A stretch of DNA of 64,000 nt from Gemmatimonadota bacterium (GTDB lineage: Bacteria > Gemmatimonadota > Gemmatimonadetes > Gemmatimonadales > Gemmatimonadaceae), in assembly GCA_947463135.1 (NCBI GenBank), contig CANHTA010000001.1:108332-172331 (forward strand), given 5' to 3'. The translations under genes and the position numbers were made by a program. Numbering within the stretch: position 1 is the stretch's first letter; each line of letters starts with the position of its first letter. Shown piece by piece: positions 9,290-18,811 of the stretch. Below the pieces are notes generated by a model, which had not been told where the DNA came from, ran no database searches, and saw nothing but the letters and a program-made list of their open reading frames with translations.

Positions 9290-10135
9290 ATGTCGTACCT
9301 CCGCTCTGACCTTCACACGCGCGTTGACGCGATTCAGGAGGCGTTGGCCGCCGCGCCAACGCCCGACGACCGCGAGCAGCTCAAGCAGCAGATCGCGGCG
9401 CTCTTCCGCGACGCGGAGGCCGCGTCCATCGAGGCGCGTGCGTTGAAGGACAGCGTCACGGCGCTCATTGATCGCTGGAAGCAGCTTGATCGTGCCGCTG
9501 CGCCGGTGGCCACCGCCCCATCCGCACGGATTGATCATCTCGGGGCGTCCACCTTCATCGAGAAGGGCTGGTCGAAGCTGTCACTTGACGATGCCGCCGG
9601 GGCGGAGCTCGCCTTTTGTCGGGCCTTGGAGCTGGCACCGGGTGGCAACGAGGCCGAGACGCTGCTGGGGTGGGCGCAGATGCTGCAACAGCGATCCGAC
9701 GAGGCGTTGGCCACCCTGCAGCGTGTGCTGGCGCGTGACCCCGCCTATCCCTTGGCACTGACCACGATGGGCGCCCTGTTGCTGAAAGAGGGCCGGTACG
9801 GTGAGGCGATTGAACAGCTGTCGCGCGTGATCCGTCTGGATCTCGATAGGAAGGCCACGCTGTATGCGCACCTGTATCTCGGCATGGTGTATCGCGAGCG
9901 CGAGATGTACGACGATGCGGAAACCTTCTTTCGGAAGGCGCTCGAGCTTGGACCCAACCTGCTCCAAGGCTGGTATGAACTTGGCCGTGCGCACTGGTTC
10001 GCGGCACGGTTTGACGACGCCATCATGGCGTGGCGCGCAGGTGCAGAGGCCAGCAGATTCAGTCCATGGGGGAAACGCTGTACCGAGATGCTGGGTCACG
10101 TGGCGCAGGGCGGCGTCCCACCCCGGTTCGACTAG
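9290..10135 (+). CDS. TPR-repeat protein with N-terminal coiled coil
   Basis: MSYLRSDLHTRVDAIQEALAA...; TPRs AELAFCRALELAPGGNEAETLLGWAQMLQQRSDEALATLQRVLARDP. Confidence 0.78.
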   Translation: MSYLRSDLHTRVDAIQEALAAAPTPDDREQLKQQIAALFRDAEAASIEARALKDSVTALIDRWKQLDRAAAPVATAPSARIDHLGASTFIEKGWSKLSLDDAAGAELAFCRALELAPGGNEAETLLGWAQMLQQRSDEALATLQRVLARDPAYPLALTTMGALLLKEGRYGEAIEQLSRVIRLDLDRKATLYAHLYLGMVYREREMYDDAETFFRKALELGPNLLQGWYELGRAHWFAARFDDAIMAWRAGAEASRFSPWGKRCTEMLGHVAQGGVPPRFD

Positions 10136-10173
10136 CCAGCGCGTCGCGGGGGCTGCGGTGCCAGGTTGGGCTC

Positions 10174-11175
10174 GTGGTTGCCGGGGCGCTCGCTCCCCTT
10201 GTCGGCGCGCATGCCATGGCGCACGCGCAACCCGTGATGGGGCCGGCGGCGCGGCCAGGGCAGGAGCCCGTCCCGGGGCGCCAACCGAGTGTGCGACTCG
10301 ATGGGGGGCGATTTACCGTGGTAGCCGAGGCGGGTGATGCCCGGCTGGCCCGAGCGCTGCTCACGGCCGCCCGCGCGAACGATCAGTTCCCCGGCTTGCC
10401 GCGTCCCGCAGCACGCGTCCTCATTGCGGTGGCCCCAAACGCGGCGCGGTTCCGCGAGTGGGTTGGCCCACACGCCCCCGAGTGGGGGGCGGCGATTGCG
10501 GTCCCGGACGAGCAGCGGATCATCCTGCAGGGCCGCCGTGCGGGAAGCGACGCCGGCGATCCGGTGGCCGTCCTCCGCCACGAGTTGGCCCACCTGGCCC
10601 TGCACGAGCACATGGGGCGGCTCCCCCCGCGCTGGTTTGACGAGGGCTATGCCAGCGTGGCCGCCGGCGAGTGGACGCGTGATGAGACGCTGGCCACGTC
10701 GGTCACGATGGTCTGGCGCACCTTGCCGCGTTTGGCGCAGCTCGAGCGTGGCTTTTTCGGTGGGGCCAGTGAGGCCACGTGGAGCTATGCGATGGCCTAC
10801 CGCGTGGTGAGCGAGTTACAAGCGCTTGATCCCGTCAATGGCCTGTCCAACTTTTTCATCTATTGGAAATCCACGGGCTCGCTGGAGAAAGCCATTCGGC
10901 AGGCGTACGGGATGACCGGCGATCAGTTTGAACGGCATTGGCAGGCCCGCACGCGGCGGCGCTACGGGGCGTTGGCCCTTGTGACCAACGTGTCGGCGGT
11001 CTTCGGGTTGTTCGGCGTGCTGCTGCTTCCGCTCTATGTCAGCAAGCGGCGTCGGGACCGCGTTAAGCTCGATGCGATGCGGGCGGCCGATCAGGCACAA
11101 GAGGCGGCGAGCCGGGCCTCGGCGTTACAGGCGCTGCTGGACGCCGGGGGGCCGGAGGGCGCTCGGGAGTCCTGA
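10174..11175 (+). CDS. Peptidase-MA-like (gluzincin) membrane-anchored metalloprotease
   Basis: HExxH in LRHELAHLALHEHMGRLPPRWFDEGYASVAAGEW; hydrophobic N-terminus; C-terminal TM ALALVTNVSAVFGLFGVLLLPLYVSKRRR. Start uncertain (ORF opens at 10030; GTG 10174 is a candidate). Confidence 0.72.
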   Translation: MVAGALAPLVGAHAMAHAQPVMGPAARPGQEPVPGRQPSVRLDGGRFTVVAEAGDARLARALLTAARANDQFPGLPRPAARVLIAVAPNAARFREWVGPHAPEWGAAIAVPDEQRIILQGRRAGSDAGDPVAVLRHELAHLALHEHMGRLPPRWFDEGYASVAAGEWTRDETLATSVTMVWRTLPRLAQLERGFFGGASEATWSYAMAYRVVSELQALDPVNGLSNFFIYWKSTGSLEKAIRQAYGMTGDQFERHWQARTRRRYGALALVTNVSAVFGLFGVLLLPLYVSKRRRDRVKLDAMRAADQAQEAASRASALQALLDAGGPEGARES

Positions 11176-11234
11176 CACCGGAACCGCGTGATCTCACCCT
11201 TGCCGTGTTGGATACTCTGGCGGTATCGTGCGCC

Positions 11235-11405
11235 ATGACTTCCACCGAAAAGCCTCGTTCGCGCGCGCTGTTGTACTGGGGCGCCGCCGCCTGCTCCTTG
11301 CTCGTGGGCTACCTGGACCTCGCCCGTGGTGGCGAGACCATTGCGCCGCTCCTTCTCGTGCTCGGCTACGTCGTGCTGGTACCGCTCGCGATTTTGAAGG
11401 GATGA
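11235..11405 (+). CDS. Small hydrophobic protein, two predicted TM helices
   Basis: MTSTEKPRSRALLYWGAAACSLLVGYLDLARGGETIAPLLLVLGYVVLVPLAILKG from ATG 11235. Confidence 0.5.
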   Translation: MTSTEKPRSRALLYWGAAACSLLVGYLDLARGGETIAPLLLVLGYVVLVPLAILKG

Positions 11406-11540
11406 GCGGTGGAGGCGGCGCACTAGGCGCTGGCCTCCGCTCACCGGAACGTGACAATCCGGTTAAGTTGTGCCTCGCATGGGGACCGCGTCCCGAGTTC
11501 GTGGTACCTTTCAACGGACAGCGTTGGTCCTACGTACATC

Positions 11541-11614
11541 GGGCGAATAGCTCAGTTGGTTAGAGCGCCTGCCTTACACGCAGGATGTCGGGGGTTCGAG
11601 TCCCTCTTCGCCCA
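11541..11614 (+). tRNA. tRNA-Val (anticodon TAC)
   Basis: GGGCGAATAGCTCAGTTGGTTAGAGCGCCTGCCTTACACGCAGGATGTCGGGGGTTCGAGTCCCTCTTCGCCCA folds as a cloverleaf: acceptor GGGCGAA/TTCGCCC, anticodon arm CCTGC-CTTACAC-GCAGG, T arm GGGGGTTCGAGTCCC. CCA not encoded. Confidence 0.96.
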
Positions 11615-11849
11615 TTGTTCTACACTTCCCGTTTCGCGTGCGATGGCCGTGCGGTGGCCATGGCCCGCGGATCGTAACAGACAGGCCGGACTTGGATCGG
11701 TTTTCGCCGAATGCTTGCACGGTGTGTCGCTGTTCTTCAAGTTCTGCAGTCCCCCTCAAACCCGGTCGGCTCGCGCACGGCCACCCGGGTTGCAGTTATG
11801 CCGGCGTTATGCCGGGTCCACGGCTCACGGTGCGGAGGTTACGACATTG

Positions 11850-13553
11850 ATGTCACGGCATTTCCAGGCGCTCGCCGCAATCGGTCTCGCCCTCGGTGGT
11901 ACCCTCGCGGTGCCGTCGATTGCGTCCGCGCAATACAATCGGGTTCCTGACCCGAACGCCACGCGCGTGCTGGTGGCGGTGTTCAAAGGTGGTGAGAAGG
12001 GCTTGGGGGTGCAGGCGTCCGATGCGGTGCGCTCGCGCATGAACAGCGAGTTCCCGTTCAAGCAGGTGTATGTCCTGCCCAAAACCGACATCAACGCCAC
12101 GCTCGAAGCGTCCGGTTTTCCGATCACCGACGCCCTGGAGCCTCACGATCAGCGGGCGCTCGCTACCCTGTTGCGTGCCGATGAGTACGTGACGGGGTCG
12201 GCTGCCAAAACGGCCACCGGCGTGAAGGTCGAGGCCAATCTGGTATTGGCGCGCGACAACGCCTTGGTGCAGCCCATCGGCTCGTTTGATGTGAAGTCGA
12301 TGGGTGACGCGGCCAGCGCCATTTCCAAGGAACTCAAGGAAGCCCGCAAGCAGCTCGATGCAGAGAAGAAGTGCGTGAACTTGGCGCGCGACCAGAAGTA
12401 CGACGCGGCGATCGCCGCGGCCAAGGAAGGTATCGTGCTGTACCCACGTGCCACGCTCGCCCGCATCTGCATGGCGAACGTGATGATCACGCAGAAGGCG
12501 CCGGTCGCCGACCAGCTCGTGATTGCCAAGGAGATCGTGGCGATCGATCCCAAGAGCCGTCCGGGCCTCGCCATCCTCGCCTCGTCGTATCGGGCGCTCG
12601 GTCAGCAGGACTCGGCCGTGGTGGCGCTCACGCGCCTCCTCGCTACCGACCCGAAGAACCCGCGCCTCCAGAAGGACGTGGTCGAAGAGCTGGCCAGCGT
12701 GGCCAACCCGCGCCTCGCCAAGCCGGTCATCGACACGGCCGTGATGCTCAACCCGGGCGACCCCGACCTGCTGCGTCTCCGGTGGCGCATCCTCCTCGCC
12801 ACGAAGGACTACAAGGAAGCGTTCACGCAGGGCGACGAGCTGGTGAAGCTGGACACGTCGTTCGCCGACACCACGTACTTCTCGCTCTCGGCGGCGGCCA
12901 TGGCAGCCGACAGCCAGTTCCAAAAGGCAGCCGAGATGGCCGCTATGGGGTTGGCCAAGTTCCCTGGGAGCGCCGGCCTCACGTTCACGCAGATCGTAGC
13001 GCTGCAGAAGGCAGGGCAAAACCAGCAGGCACTCGAAGCGCTCGACAAGGCCAATGCGGCCAAAATCCCCGTCGAGAACGGAAGCTTCTTGCGCGTGTCG
13101 CTGCTCAAGGATCTCAACCGGTCCGCGGAAATTCTTCCGGCGGCGCGTGCGATGATCGCGTCAGGTGACACCACCACGGCCCTCCGCCAGATGGTGGTCG
13201 GTATCGCCAACGAGCAGCGTGTCGCTGCCTCCAAGTCCAACAGCCCGGACGATTTCGCGCTCGCCGTCGGCACGCTCAAGTTTGCCGATTCCGTGACCAC
13301 GGGGGCCTCGAAGGCACAGGCACAGTTCCTGTTGGGCGCAACGTACGTGGCCTTTGGTCAGCTGAAGCTGTCGCAGGCGCAAACGCAGAAGCAGTGCGCG
13401 CCGGCCAAGGAAGCGAAGGATATGTTTGTCGAAGCGCAGATCCTGCTGCCGAAGGGTGGCGCCACGGCCGTTGACGCCATGCGCCAGCTCATGGGCGCGG
13501 TCATGCAACTCGATCCGGCGGCTGACCAGATGGTGAAGGCGTTTTGTAAGTAA
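11850..13553 (+). CDS. Secreted TPR-repeat protein
   Basis: The 11451 ORF start runs through the tRNA; likely start ATG 11850: MSRHFQALAAIGLALGGTLAVPSIASAQYN (signal peptide) followed by TPR-like repeats. Confidence 0.75.
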   Translation: MSRHFQALAAIGLALGGTLAVPSIASAQYNRVPDPNATRVLVAVFKGGEKGLGVQASDAVRSRMNSEFPFKQVYVLPKTDINATLEASGFPITDALEPHDQRALATLLRADEYVTGSAAKTATGVKVEANLVLARDNALVQPIGSFDVKSMGDAASAISKELKEARKQLDAEKKCVNLARDQKYDAAIAAAKEGIVLYPRATLARICMANVMITQKAPVADQLVIAKEIVAIDPKSRPGLAILASSYRALGQQDSAVVALTRLLATDPKNPRLQKDVVEELASVANPRLAKPVIDTAVMLNPGDPDLLRLRWRILLATKDYKEAFTQGDELVKLDTSFADTTYFSLSAAAMAADSQFQKAAEMAAMGLAKFPGSAGLTFTQIVALQKAGQNQQALEALDKANAAKIPVENGSFLRVSLLKDLNRSAEILPAARAMIASGDTTTALRQMVVGIANEQRVAASKSNSPDDFALAVGTLKFADSVTTGASKAQAQFLLGATYVAFGQLKLSQAQTQKQCAPAKEAKDMFVEAQILLPKGGATAVDAMRQLMGAVMQLDPAADQMVKAFCK

Positions 13554-13573
13554 CCGTACGGTTGAAGGACCCC

Positions 13574-13613
13574 GGGCCCGCCGTCGCTCAGACGGTGGGC
13601 CCGTTGTTCTTTT
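13574..13613 (+). terminator. Rho-independent terminator
   Basis: GGGCCCGCCGTC-gctca-GACGGTGGGCCC followed by GTTGTTCTTTT; 12-bp stem with one G-U pair, 20 bp after the TPR gene stop. Confidence 0.85.
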
Positions 13614-13698
13614 CAGGGCGACGCTATACCACAGAGCCGCCGTATCACATCCGTGTGCTAGCACGAGTAATGCACATGTTTGAACGTGTCATCACCGC

Positions 13699-13728
13699 TT
13701 GACGGTGCACTCAGCACCTCAGTAACAT
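13699..13728 (+). promoter_or_regulatory. Candidate sigma70 promoter of the dcw cluster
   Basis: TTGACG-N18-TAACAT located after the terminator and 19 bp before the rsmH start. Confidence 0.5.
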
Positions 13729-13746
13729 GACGCGCCTCAACGAGCC

Positions 13747-14709
13747 TTGAATCAACCTGTGAGCCCGTTCCGTAATCTCCCCTCCGGGCGCGTTGGCGCC
13801 TACCACATCCCCGTGCTGCTGGCCGAAATCGAAACGCTGCTCGCCAGCGCGTCGACGGTGCTCGACTGCACATTGGGTGGTGGTGGGCACACCGCTGCCC
13901 TCCTCGAACGCGGCATGCACGTGACTGGCGTGGACCGCGATCCGCGGGCGCTCGCTGCCGCGCGTGAACGGGTAGCTGAGTACGAGCGTACCGGTCAGTT
14001 TCGTGCCTTTCTCGGGAACTATGCCGCGCTCGCGGCGGCCGGACTCCCTGACGGCGAGTGTTTTGACGGGATCCTCCTCGACCTCGGCGTTTCATCGCAC
14101 CAGTTTGACGACCTCGCCCGAGGGTTCACCTTCCGCGAGGGGGCCCCGCTTGATATGCGGATGGGTACCGATGCGGAGACGGACGCCGGGGAGTTGCTGA
14201 ATACCATCGATGAGGTGGACCTCTCCGCGCTGCTGCGCGCCTACGCCGACGAACCGCGGGCCGCCCGCATGGCACGGGAAATTGTGCGGCGACGGGAGCG
14301 TCGACCATTCGCCACCGCCGACGACCTCGTGGATGCCATTCGGGCCGTACTCGGTCCGCGGAGTGGCGCCCCCGATTTCGCCCGCATTTTTCAGGCAATC
14401 CGCATCGCGGTGAACGACGAGCTGTCCGGGCTTGAGCAGGCGTTGCCGTTGCTGCGCGATCGATTAACCCCCGGTGGTGTCTTGGCCATCATCAGCTATC
14501 ACTCTGGTGAAGATCGCCTCGTGAAGAATGCCTTCCGCGACTGGAGCACGGCGTGTGTGTGCCCGCCGCGGCAGATGCTCTGCACCTGTCGCGGTACACC
14601 GCTCGGGGAGACGCTCACCCGCAAGCCCATTAACGCCACCGACGACGAAATCGATGGCAATTCGCGGGCGCGGAGCGCCCGCTTGCGTGCCTGGAAACGC
14701 GCGATCTGA
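13747..14709 (+). CDS. rsmH: 16S rRNA (cytosine-1402-N4)-methyltransferase
   Basis: YHIPVLLAEIETLLASASTVLDCTLGGGGHTAALLERG...ILLDLGVSSHQFDDLARGFTFREGAPLDMRM...IISYHSGEDRLVKN. Start TTG 13747 or GTG 13759. Confidence 0.95.
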   Translation: MNQPVSPFRNLPSGRVGAYHIPVLLAEIETLLASASTVLDCTLGGGGHTAALLERGMHVTGVDRDPRALAAARERVAEYERTGQFRAFLGNYAALAAAGLPDGECFDGILLDLGVSSHQFDDLARGFTFREGAPLDMRMGTDAETDAGELLNTIDEVDLSALLRAYADEPRAARMAREIVRRRERRPFATADDLVDAIRAVLGPRSGAPDFARIFQAIRIAVNDELSGLEQALPLLRDRLTPGGVLAIISYHSGEDRLVKNAFRDWSTACVCPPRQMLCTCRGTPLGETLTRKPINATDDEIDGNSRARSARLRAWKRAI

Positions 14710-15086
14710 TGGCCACGACCTCCACCAAACAGACCGCCCGTCGGGCGGCGCGCGGTCCGCTTAAAGGTCGCGCGTGGGTTGCCATTGGGCTGGTGGCCTT
14801 CCTCATGGTCGCCTCCATGGTGGTGTGGCGGCGAAGTGTCGGCGTGGCGGCTGCGCGTGACATGCGACGGATGTCCGAGGTGGAACGAGGGCTTCTCTCT
14901 GAGAAAACAACCCTCGAGCGCGATATTCGGGCGGCGATGGCGCGACGTCGGGTGATTGCGGAGGCCGAGCGACGGTTGGGGCTGCACGTGGCCACCGACG
15001 CGCAAACCCGGATCCTCTCCGATTCACTGCTCGCCATTCCGGCCCGTCCGGATGCCGCGGTGTCCGATTCGGCGTCGCGCTCATGA
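14709..15086 (+). CDS. ftsL: FtsL-like cell division protein
   Basis: Short bitopic protein with one TM (WVAIGLVAFLMVASMVVW) and a coiled coil, in the canonical position between rsmH and ftsI. Confidence 0.7.
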   Translation: MATTSTKQTARRAARGPLKGRAWVAIGLVAFLMVASMVVWRRSVGVAAARDMRRMSEVERGLLSEKTTLERDIRAAMARRRVIAEAERRLGLHVATDAQTRILSDSLLAIPARPDAAVSDSASRS

Positions 15087-15104
15087 GGCACGGATGAGCG
15101 TCGC

Positions 15105-17264
15105 GTGATGTTCGGACCGATCCGCGAAACCGCTGGGCCACGCGACACCCGGCTGCCGGCCGATGAGCTGCACCTGCCGGTGACCGTCAGTCGCGGACGT
15201 ACGATGGTCGTGCACGCTGCCCTCGTCCTGTTCGCCGTGGCCATTCTGGCGCGGGCGGTGCAACTGCAGATTGTGGAACACGAGACCTGGCTGCGCCTGG
15301 CGGACCGCCAGCACGTTGATCAGCAAACCGTGAAGCCCCTGCGCGGGGCCATCGTTGATGCCACGGGGACGGTGCTGGTGGAATCGCGGGAGGAAGTGAA
15401 GGTGAGTATCGCGCCGCGCGAGATTCGCGATGTCCGCCGGAAGAACGCGAAGCGAGGCGCCCCGCTGTTGAAAACGCGGGCCGAGCTACGCAAGGGACTC
15501 CAGGCGCTGTCGGTGCCGGAGGCACAGATACGAAAGGCGCTCGACTCCACCCGCAAATGGGTCCCGTTGCCGAAGCTCTATCTGCCCACCGATGTGGAGC
15601 GTCTTTCGGGATTGCCTGGGGTGCATCTCGATCGCGTTCGCCGTCGGATCAACTCGGCGAGTGACAACTTGCGCGGCCTCCTCGGTGCCGTTGATGCTGA
15701 TGGAACGCCTATGGGCGGCATTGAACTCGAACTCGATCAGTTCCTGCGCGGACAGGACGGCAGCCGCGCCGTCGTCAAGGATCCCAAGGCTGGCTATGTG
15801 GAGTCTCCGGAGCTCGCCAGCGTAGACGCCCTGCCCGGGCATACCGTTGCACTCACCATTCATCAATCGTTGCAGGAGATCGCGGAGAACGAGCTCCAAC
15901 AGGCACTCGCGCGTACCGGCGGTACCGGCGGCGATGTGGTGATTCTCGATCCGCGCGATGGTGCCGTCCTTGCGCTGGCCGGCATCCGTGATGGCCGGGC
16001 GGCGACCACCAGCACACCGATGGCGCTCGCCTACGAACCCGGCTCGGTGATGAAGCCGTTTCTCGTGTCCCGCCTGTTCGATTTGGGCAAAGCCACACCG
16101 GATGAAATCGTGAACACCGAGAATGGCAGCGCCATGTTGCCGGGGCGGAAGCGCGCCCTCACGGATGAGCACAAGGCGGCGCAGATGCCGGTGCGCGACG
16201 TGATCCGGTTCTCCAGTAACATCGGTACGGCGAAGCTGGCGTTACGGCTCACCCCGCGCGAAGAGTTCGAAACCCTGCGTGATTTCGGTTTCGGGTCACT
16301 CACGGGCGTTCCGTATCCCGCCGAGTCGAAAGGATCGCTGCCGCTGCCCTCGCGGTGGAGCGGTACCACCCAAACCGCGGTGGCGATTGGCTACGAAGTA
16401 CTCGCTACGCCGTTGCAGATTGCGGTGGCCTACGCCGCCATCGCGAACGGGGGCGACCTGTTGCAGCCGGCGCTGGTCCGCCATGTGCGCAATGCCCAGG
16501 GCGACACCATCTATCACCACGAGCGGCGTGTGGTGCGGCGCGTGCTCACGGCGCAGACGGCCAGCATCATGCGCGGCCTGCTCGCGTCGGTGGTGGACAG
16601 CGGCACGGGGACGGCGGCTGAGCTCGCGACGTTTCACGTGGCCGGGAAGTCGGGGACGGCGCGTCGTAGTGAGAATGGGCGGTATCTCGACGGCAAGTAC
16701 AACGCCACCTTTGCCGGGATGTTTCCGGCACAGGCGCCGCAGTACGTGCTCGTGGCGCGCATCATCGATCCGCAGGGGACGTATTATGGCGGCATCGTAT
16801 CGGGCAGTCTCGTCAACGGCATTCTGCAGGCCGCTCTGGCCACGCGTAATTCGGCACTCGACCGGAACGCACTCGCCGAGGTGACCAAAAGCATGCCGGA
16901 GCCCACCGCCACGCCGGCATCGGAACGGGCGCTGGCTGTTGCCGCGCGTGATTCCGTCCGGCGGGATTCGCTGTTGGCCCCGCCGCCACCGCGCGCTGAA
17001 CCGGTGCCTGCCGCGGCGCGCGTAGTCATTTCGCTGGTGAGTCCCGCGCAGAAACTACAGGAGCCGGTGAAGCGTGAACTCCGCGTGGTGCCGTCGGTGT
17101 TCGGGCTCAACGTCCGGCAGGCCACGCGTACGCTGTATGCGGCCGGCTTTCAGGTCAGCATTGTACCGGGAGGCGAGGTCCGCACGCGTCCCGCGGCCGG
17201 CACCATGCTGCGCGCGGGGAGCACCGTGCAATTGGAGATACCGCGTATGGAGGTGCTCAAGTGA
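15105..17264 (+). CDS. ftsI: Peptidoglycan transpeptidase FtsI (PBP3) with C-terminal PASTA domain
   Basis: Active-site motifs PGSVMKP, FSSNIGT, GKSGTAR; C-terminal PASTA-like VPSVFGLNVRQATRTLYAAGFQVSIVPGGEVRTRPAAGTMLRAGSTVQLEI. Confidence 0.93.
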   Translation: MMFGPIRETAGPRDTRLPADELHLPVTVSRGRTMVVHAALVLFAVAILARAVQLQIVEHETWLRLADRQHVDQQTVKPLRGAIVDATGTVLVESREEVKVSIAPREIRDVRRKNAKRGAPLLKTRAELRKGLQALSVPEAQIRKALDSTRKWVPLPKLYLPTDVERLSGLPGVHLDRVRRRINSASDNLRGLLGAVDADGTPMGGIELELDQFLRGQDGSRAVVKDPKAGYVESPELASVDALPGHTVALTIHQSLQEIAENELQQALARTGGTGGDVVILDPRDGAVLALAGIRDGRAATTSTPMALAYEPGSVMKPFLVSRLFDLGKATPDEIVNTENGSAMLPGRKRALTDEHKAAQMPVRDVIRFSSNIGTAKLALRLTPREEFETLRDFGFGSLTGVPYPAESKGSLPLPSRWSGTTQTAVAIGYEVLATPLQIAVAYAAIANGGDLLQPALVRHVRNAQGDTIYHHERRVVRRVLTAQTASIMRGLLASVVDSGTGTAAELATFHVAGKSGTARRSENGRYLDGKYNATFAGMFPAQAPQYVLVARIIDPQGTYYGGIVSGSLVNGILQAALATRNSALDRNALAEVTKSMPEPTATPASERALAVAARDSVRRDSLLAPPPPRAEPVPAAARVVISLVSPAQKLQEPVKRELRVVPSVFGLNVRQATRTLYAAGFQVSIVPGGEVRTRPAAGTMLRAGSTVQLEIPRMEVLK

Positions 17265-18811
17265 CGGGCCCTACTCGCCACGTGCCGCTCGCCGTGGTGT
17301 TGGACGCACTGCGTGATGCCGGGTTGCTGGTATCGGCCGCGCAGGATCTGCCGTCCACCATCTCCGACCTCGTTGACGACAGTCGGCGCGTCACCCCTGG
17401 CTCCGCGTTCATCGCGGTGAAGGGTGCCGTGCAGGATGGGCATGTCTGGTTGCCGTCGGCGCAGGCCAGCGGCGCGGTGGTGGCGCTGGTGGAGCAGGCG
17501 GCGAATGGGGCGGCCCTGGCGGCGCACGTCGCACTGCCAGCCATTGTGGTCCGTGATGGACGCCGTGCCGCAGCCGTGGCGGCGGCCGCGTTTCATGACT
17601 GGCCCGCACGGCACCTCACGCTGATCGGGGTCACGGGCACTAACGGCAAGACCACCACCGTTGGGCTTGTGCGTCACCTCCTCGATGCCCCCGACCGGCC
17701 GGCGGCGTCCATCGGGACGCTCGGCGTCCTGCGCGGGAGCGTCGGTACACCGATTCCCGGCGGCAGTGGGCTGACCACACCCGGCCCCGTGGAGTTACAG
17801 CGGGTGTTGCGCGCGCTCCTGGACGACGGCGTGCGCACCGTGGTGATGGAAGTGTCCTCGCACTCACTCGATCAGCGTCGGGTGGATGGCCTCGCGTTCG
17901 CGGCGGCCGTCTTCACGAATCTCACGCGTGATCACCTCGACTATCATGGCACGATGGAGGCGTATCGCGCCGCCAAGCTGCGGTTGGTGGGGCTACTCGC
18001 GCGGGATGGCGTGGCCCTCTTCAACGCCGATGATCCGGCGTGGCGCGGCGTAACCCATGCGCCGACGACATGGACCTTCGGCAGTGAGTCGGGCGCCGAC
18101 ATCTCCGCGCGCGATATCACCTTTACCAGTCACGGCAGTCGGTTTCTCCTCGTCACCCCGCACGGCGCGCAGGCCGTCGACCTCCCACTCATCGGCGACT
18201 TCAATATCGCGAATGCGCTGGGGGCTGCTGCCGTGGCCTTGGCGGTGGGAATGCCGATCGCCGAAGTGGCGCGACGCCTGTCCCACGCGCCTCAGGTGCC
18301 GGGTCGGCTGGAACGGGTGGCGACAGCACCAACCGTACTGCGGGACTATGCTCACACGCCCGACGCACTCGATCGCGCCCTCCGCGCGGTGCGTCCGTTT
18401 ACGCGGCAGGACGATGGCACGGCGAGCCGCCTGATTGTGCTGTTCGGGTGCGGCGGTGATCGCGATCGAGGCAAACGCCCGGAGATGGGGCGCATTGCGG
18501 AAGCGCTGGCCGACGTCGTGATCGTGACCAGCGATAATCCACGCACCGAAGACCCCGATCGCATTCTCGACGACATTGAGGCGGGCATGCTGCGTCGTGA
18601 TCATGTCCGCGTCGTCGATCGCCTTGAGGCGATCGCCTACGCGCTGCGCATCGCCACCCCCAATGACGTGGTGTTGCTGGCTGGCAAGGGCCACGAGACG
18701 TACCAAATTCGTGGGACCACGTCCTATCCCTTTGATGAACGTGACATCGTTCACGAGCTCATGGCGCTGACACCCGCCGTTGGTTCTCACCGTCCTCCCT
18801 CTTCCGCGTGA
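17261..18811 (+). CDS. murE: UDP-N-acetylmuramoyl-tripeptide synthetase MurE
   Basis: GVTGTNGKTTTVGLVRHLL; TSDNPRTEDP (DNPR motif, consistent with meso-DAP specificity). Confidence 0.94.
   Translation: MTGPTRHVPLAVVLDALRDAGLLVSAAQDLPSTISDLVDDSRRVTPGSAFIAVKGAVQDGHVWLPSAQASGAVVALVEQAANGAALAAHVALPAIVVRDGRRAAAVAAAAFHDWPARHLTLIGVTGTNGKTTTVGLVRHLLDAPDRPAASIGTLGVLRGSVGTPIPGGSGLTTPGPVELQRVLRALLDDGVRTVVMEVSSHSLDQRRVDGLAFAAAVFTNLTRDHLDYHGTMEAYRAAKLRLVGLLARDGVALFNADDPAWRGVTHAPTTWTFGSESGADISARDITFTSHGSRFLLVTPHGAQAVDLPLIGDFNIANALGAAAVALAVGMPIAEVARRLSHAPQVPGRLERVATAPTVLRDYAHTPDALDRALRAVRPFTRQDDGTASRLIVLFGCGGDRDRGKRPEMGRIAEALADVVIVTSDNPRTEDPDRILDDIEAGMLRRDHVRVVDRLEAIAYALRIATPNDVVLLAGKGHETYQIRGTTSYPFDERDIVHELMALTPAVGSHRPPSSA

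Noticed and set aside
11451-11849. N-terminal extension of the 11451..13553 ORF
   Set aside because: Runs straight through tRNA-Val; the signal-peptide start at ATG 11850 is the credible N-terminus.
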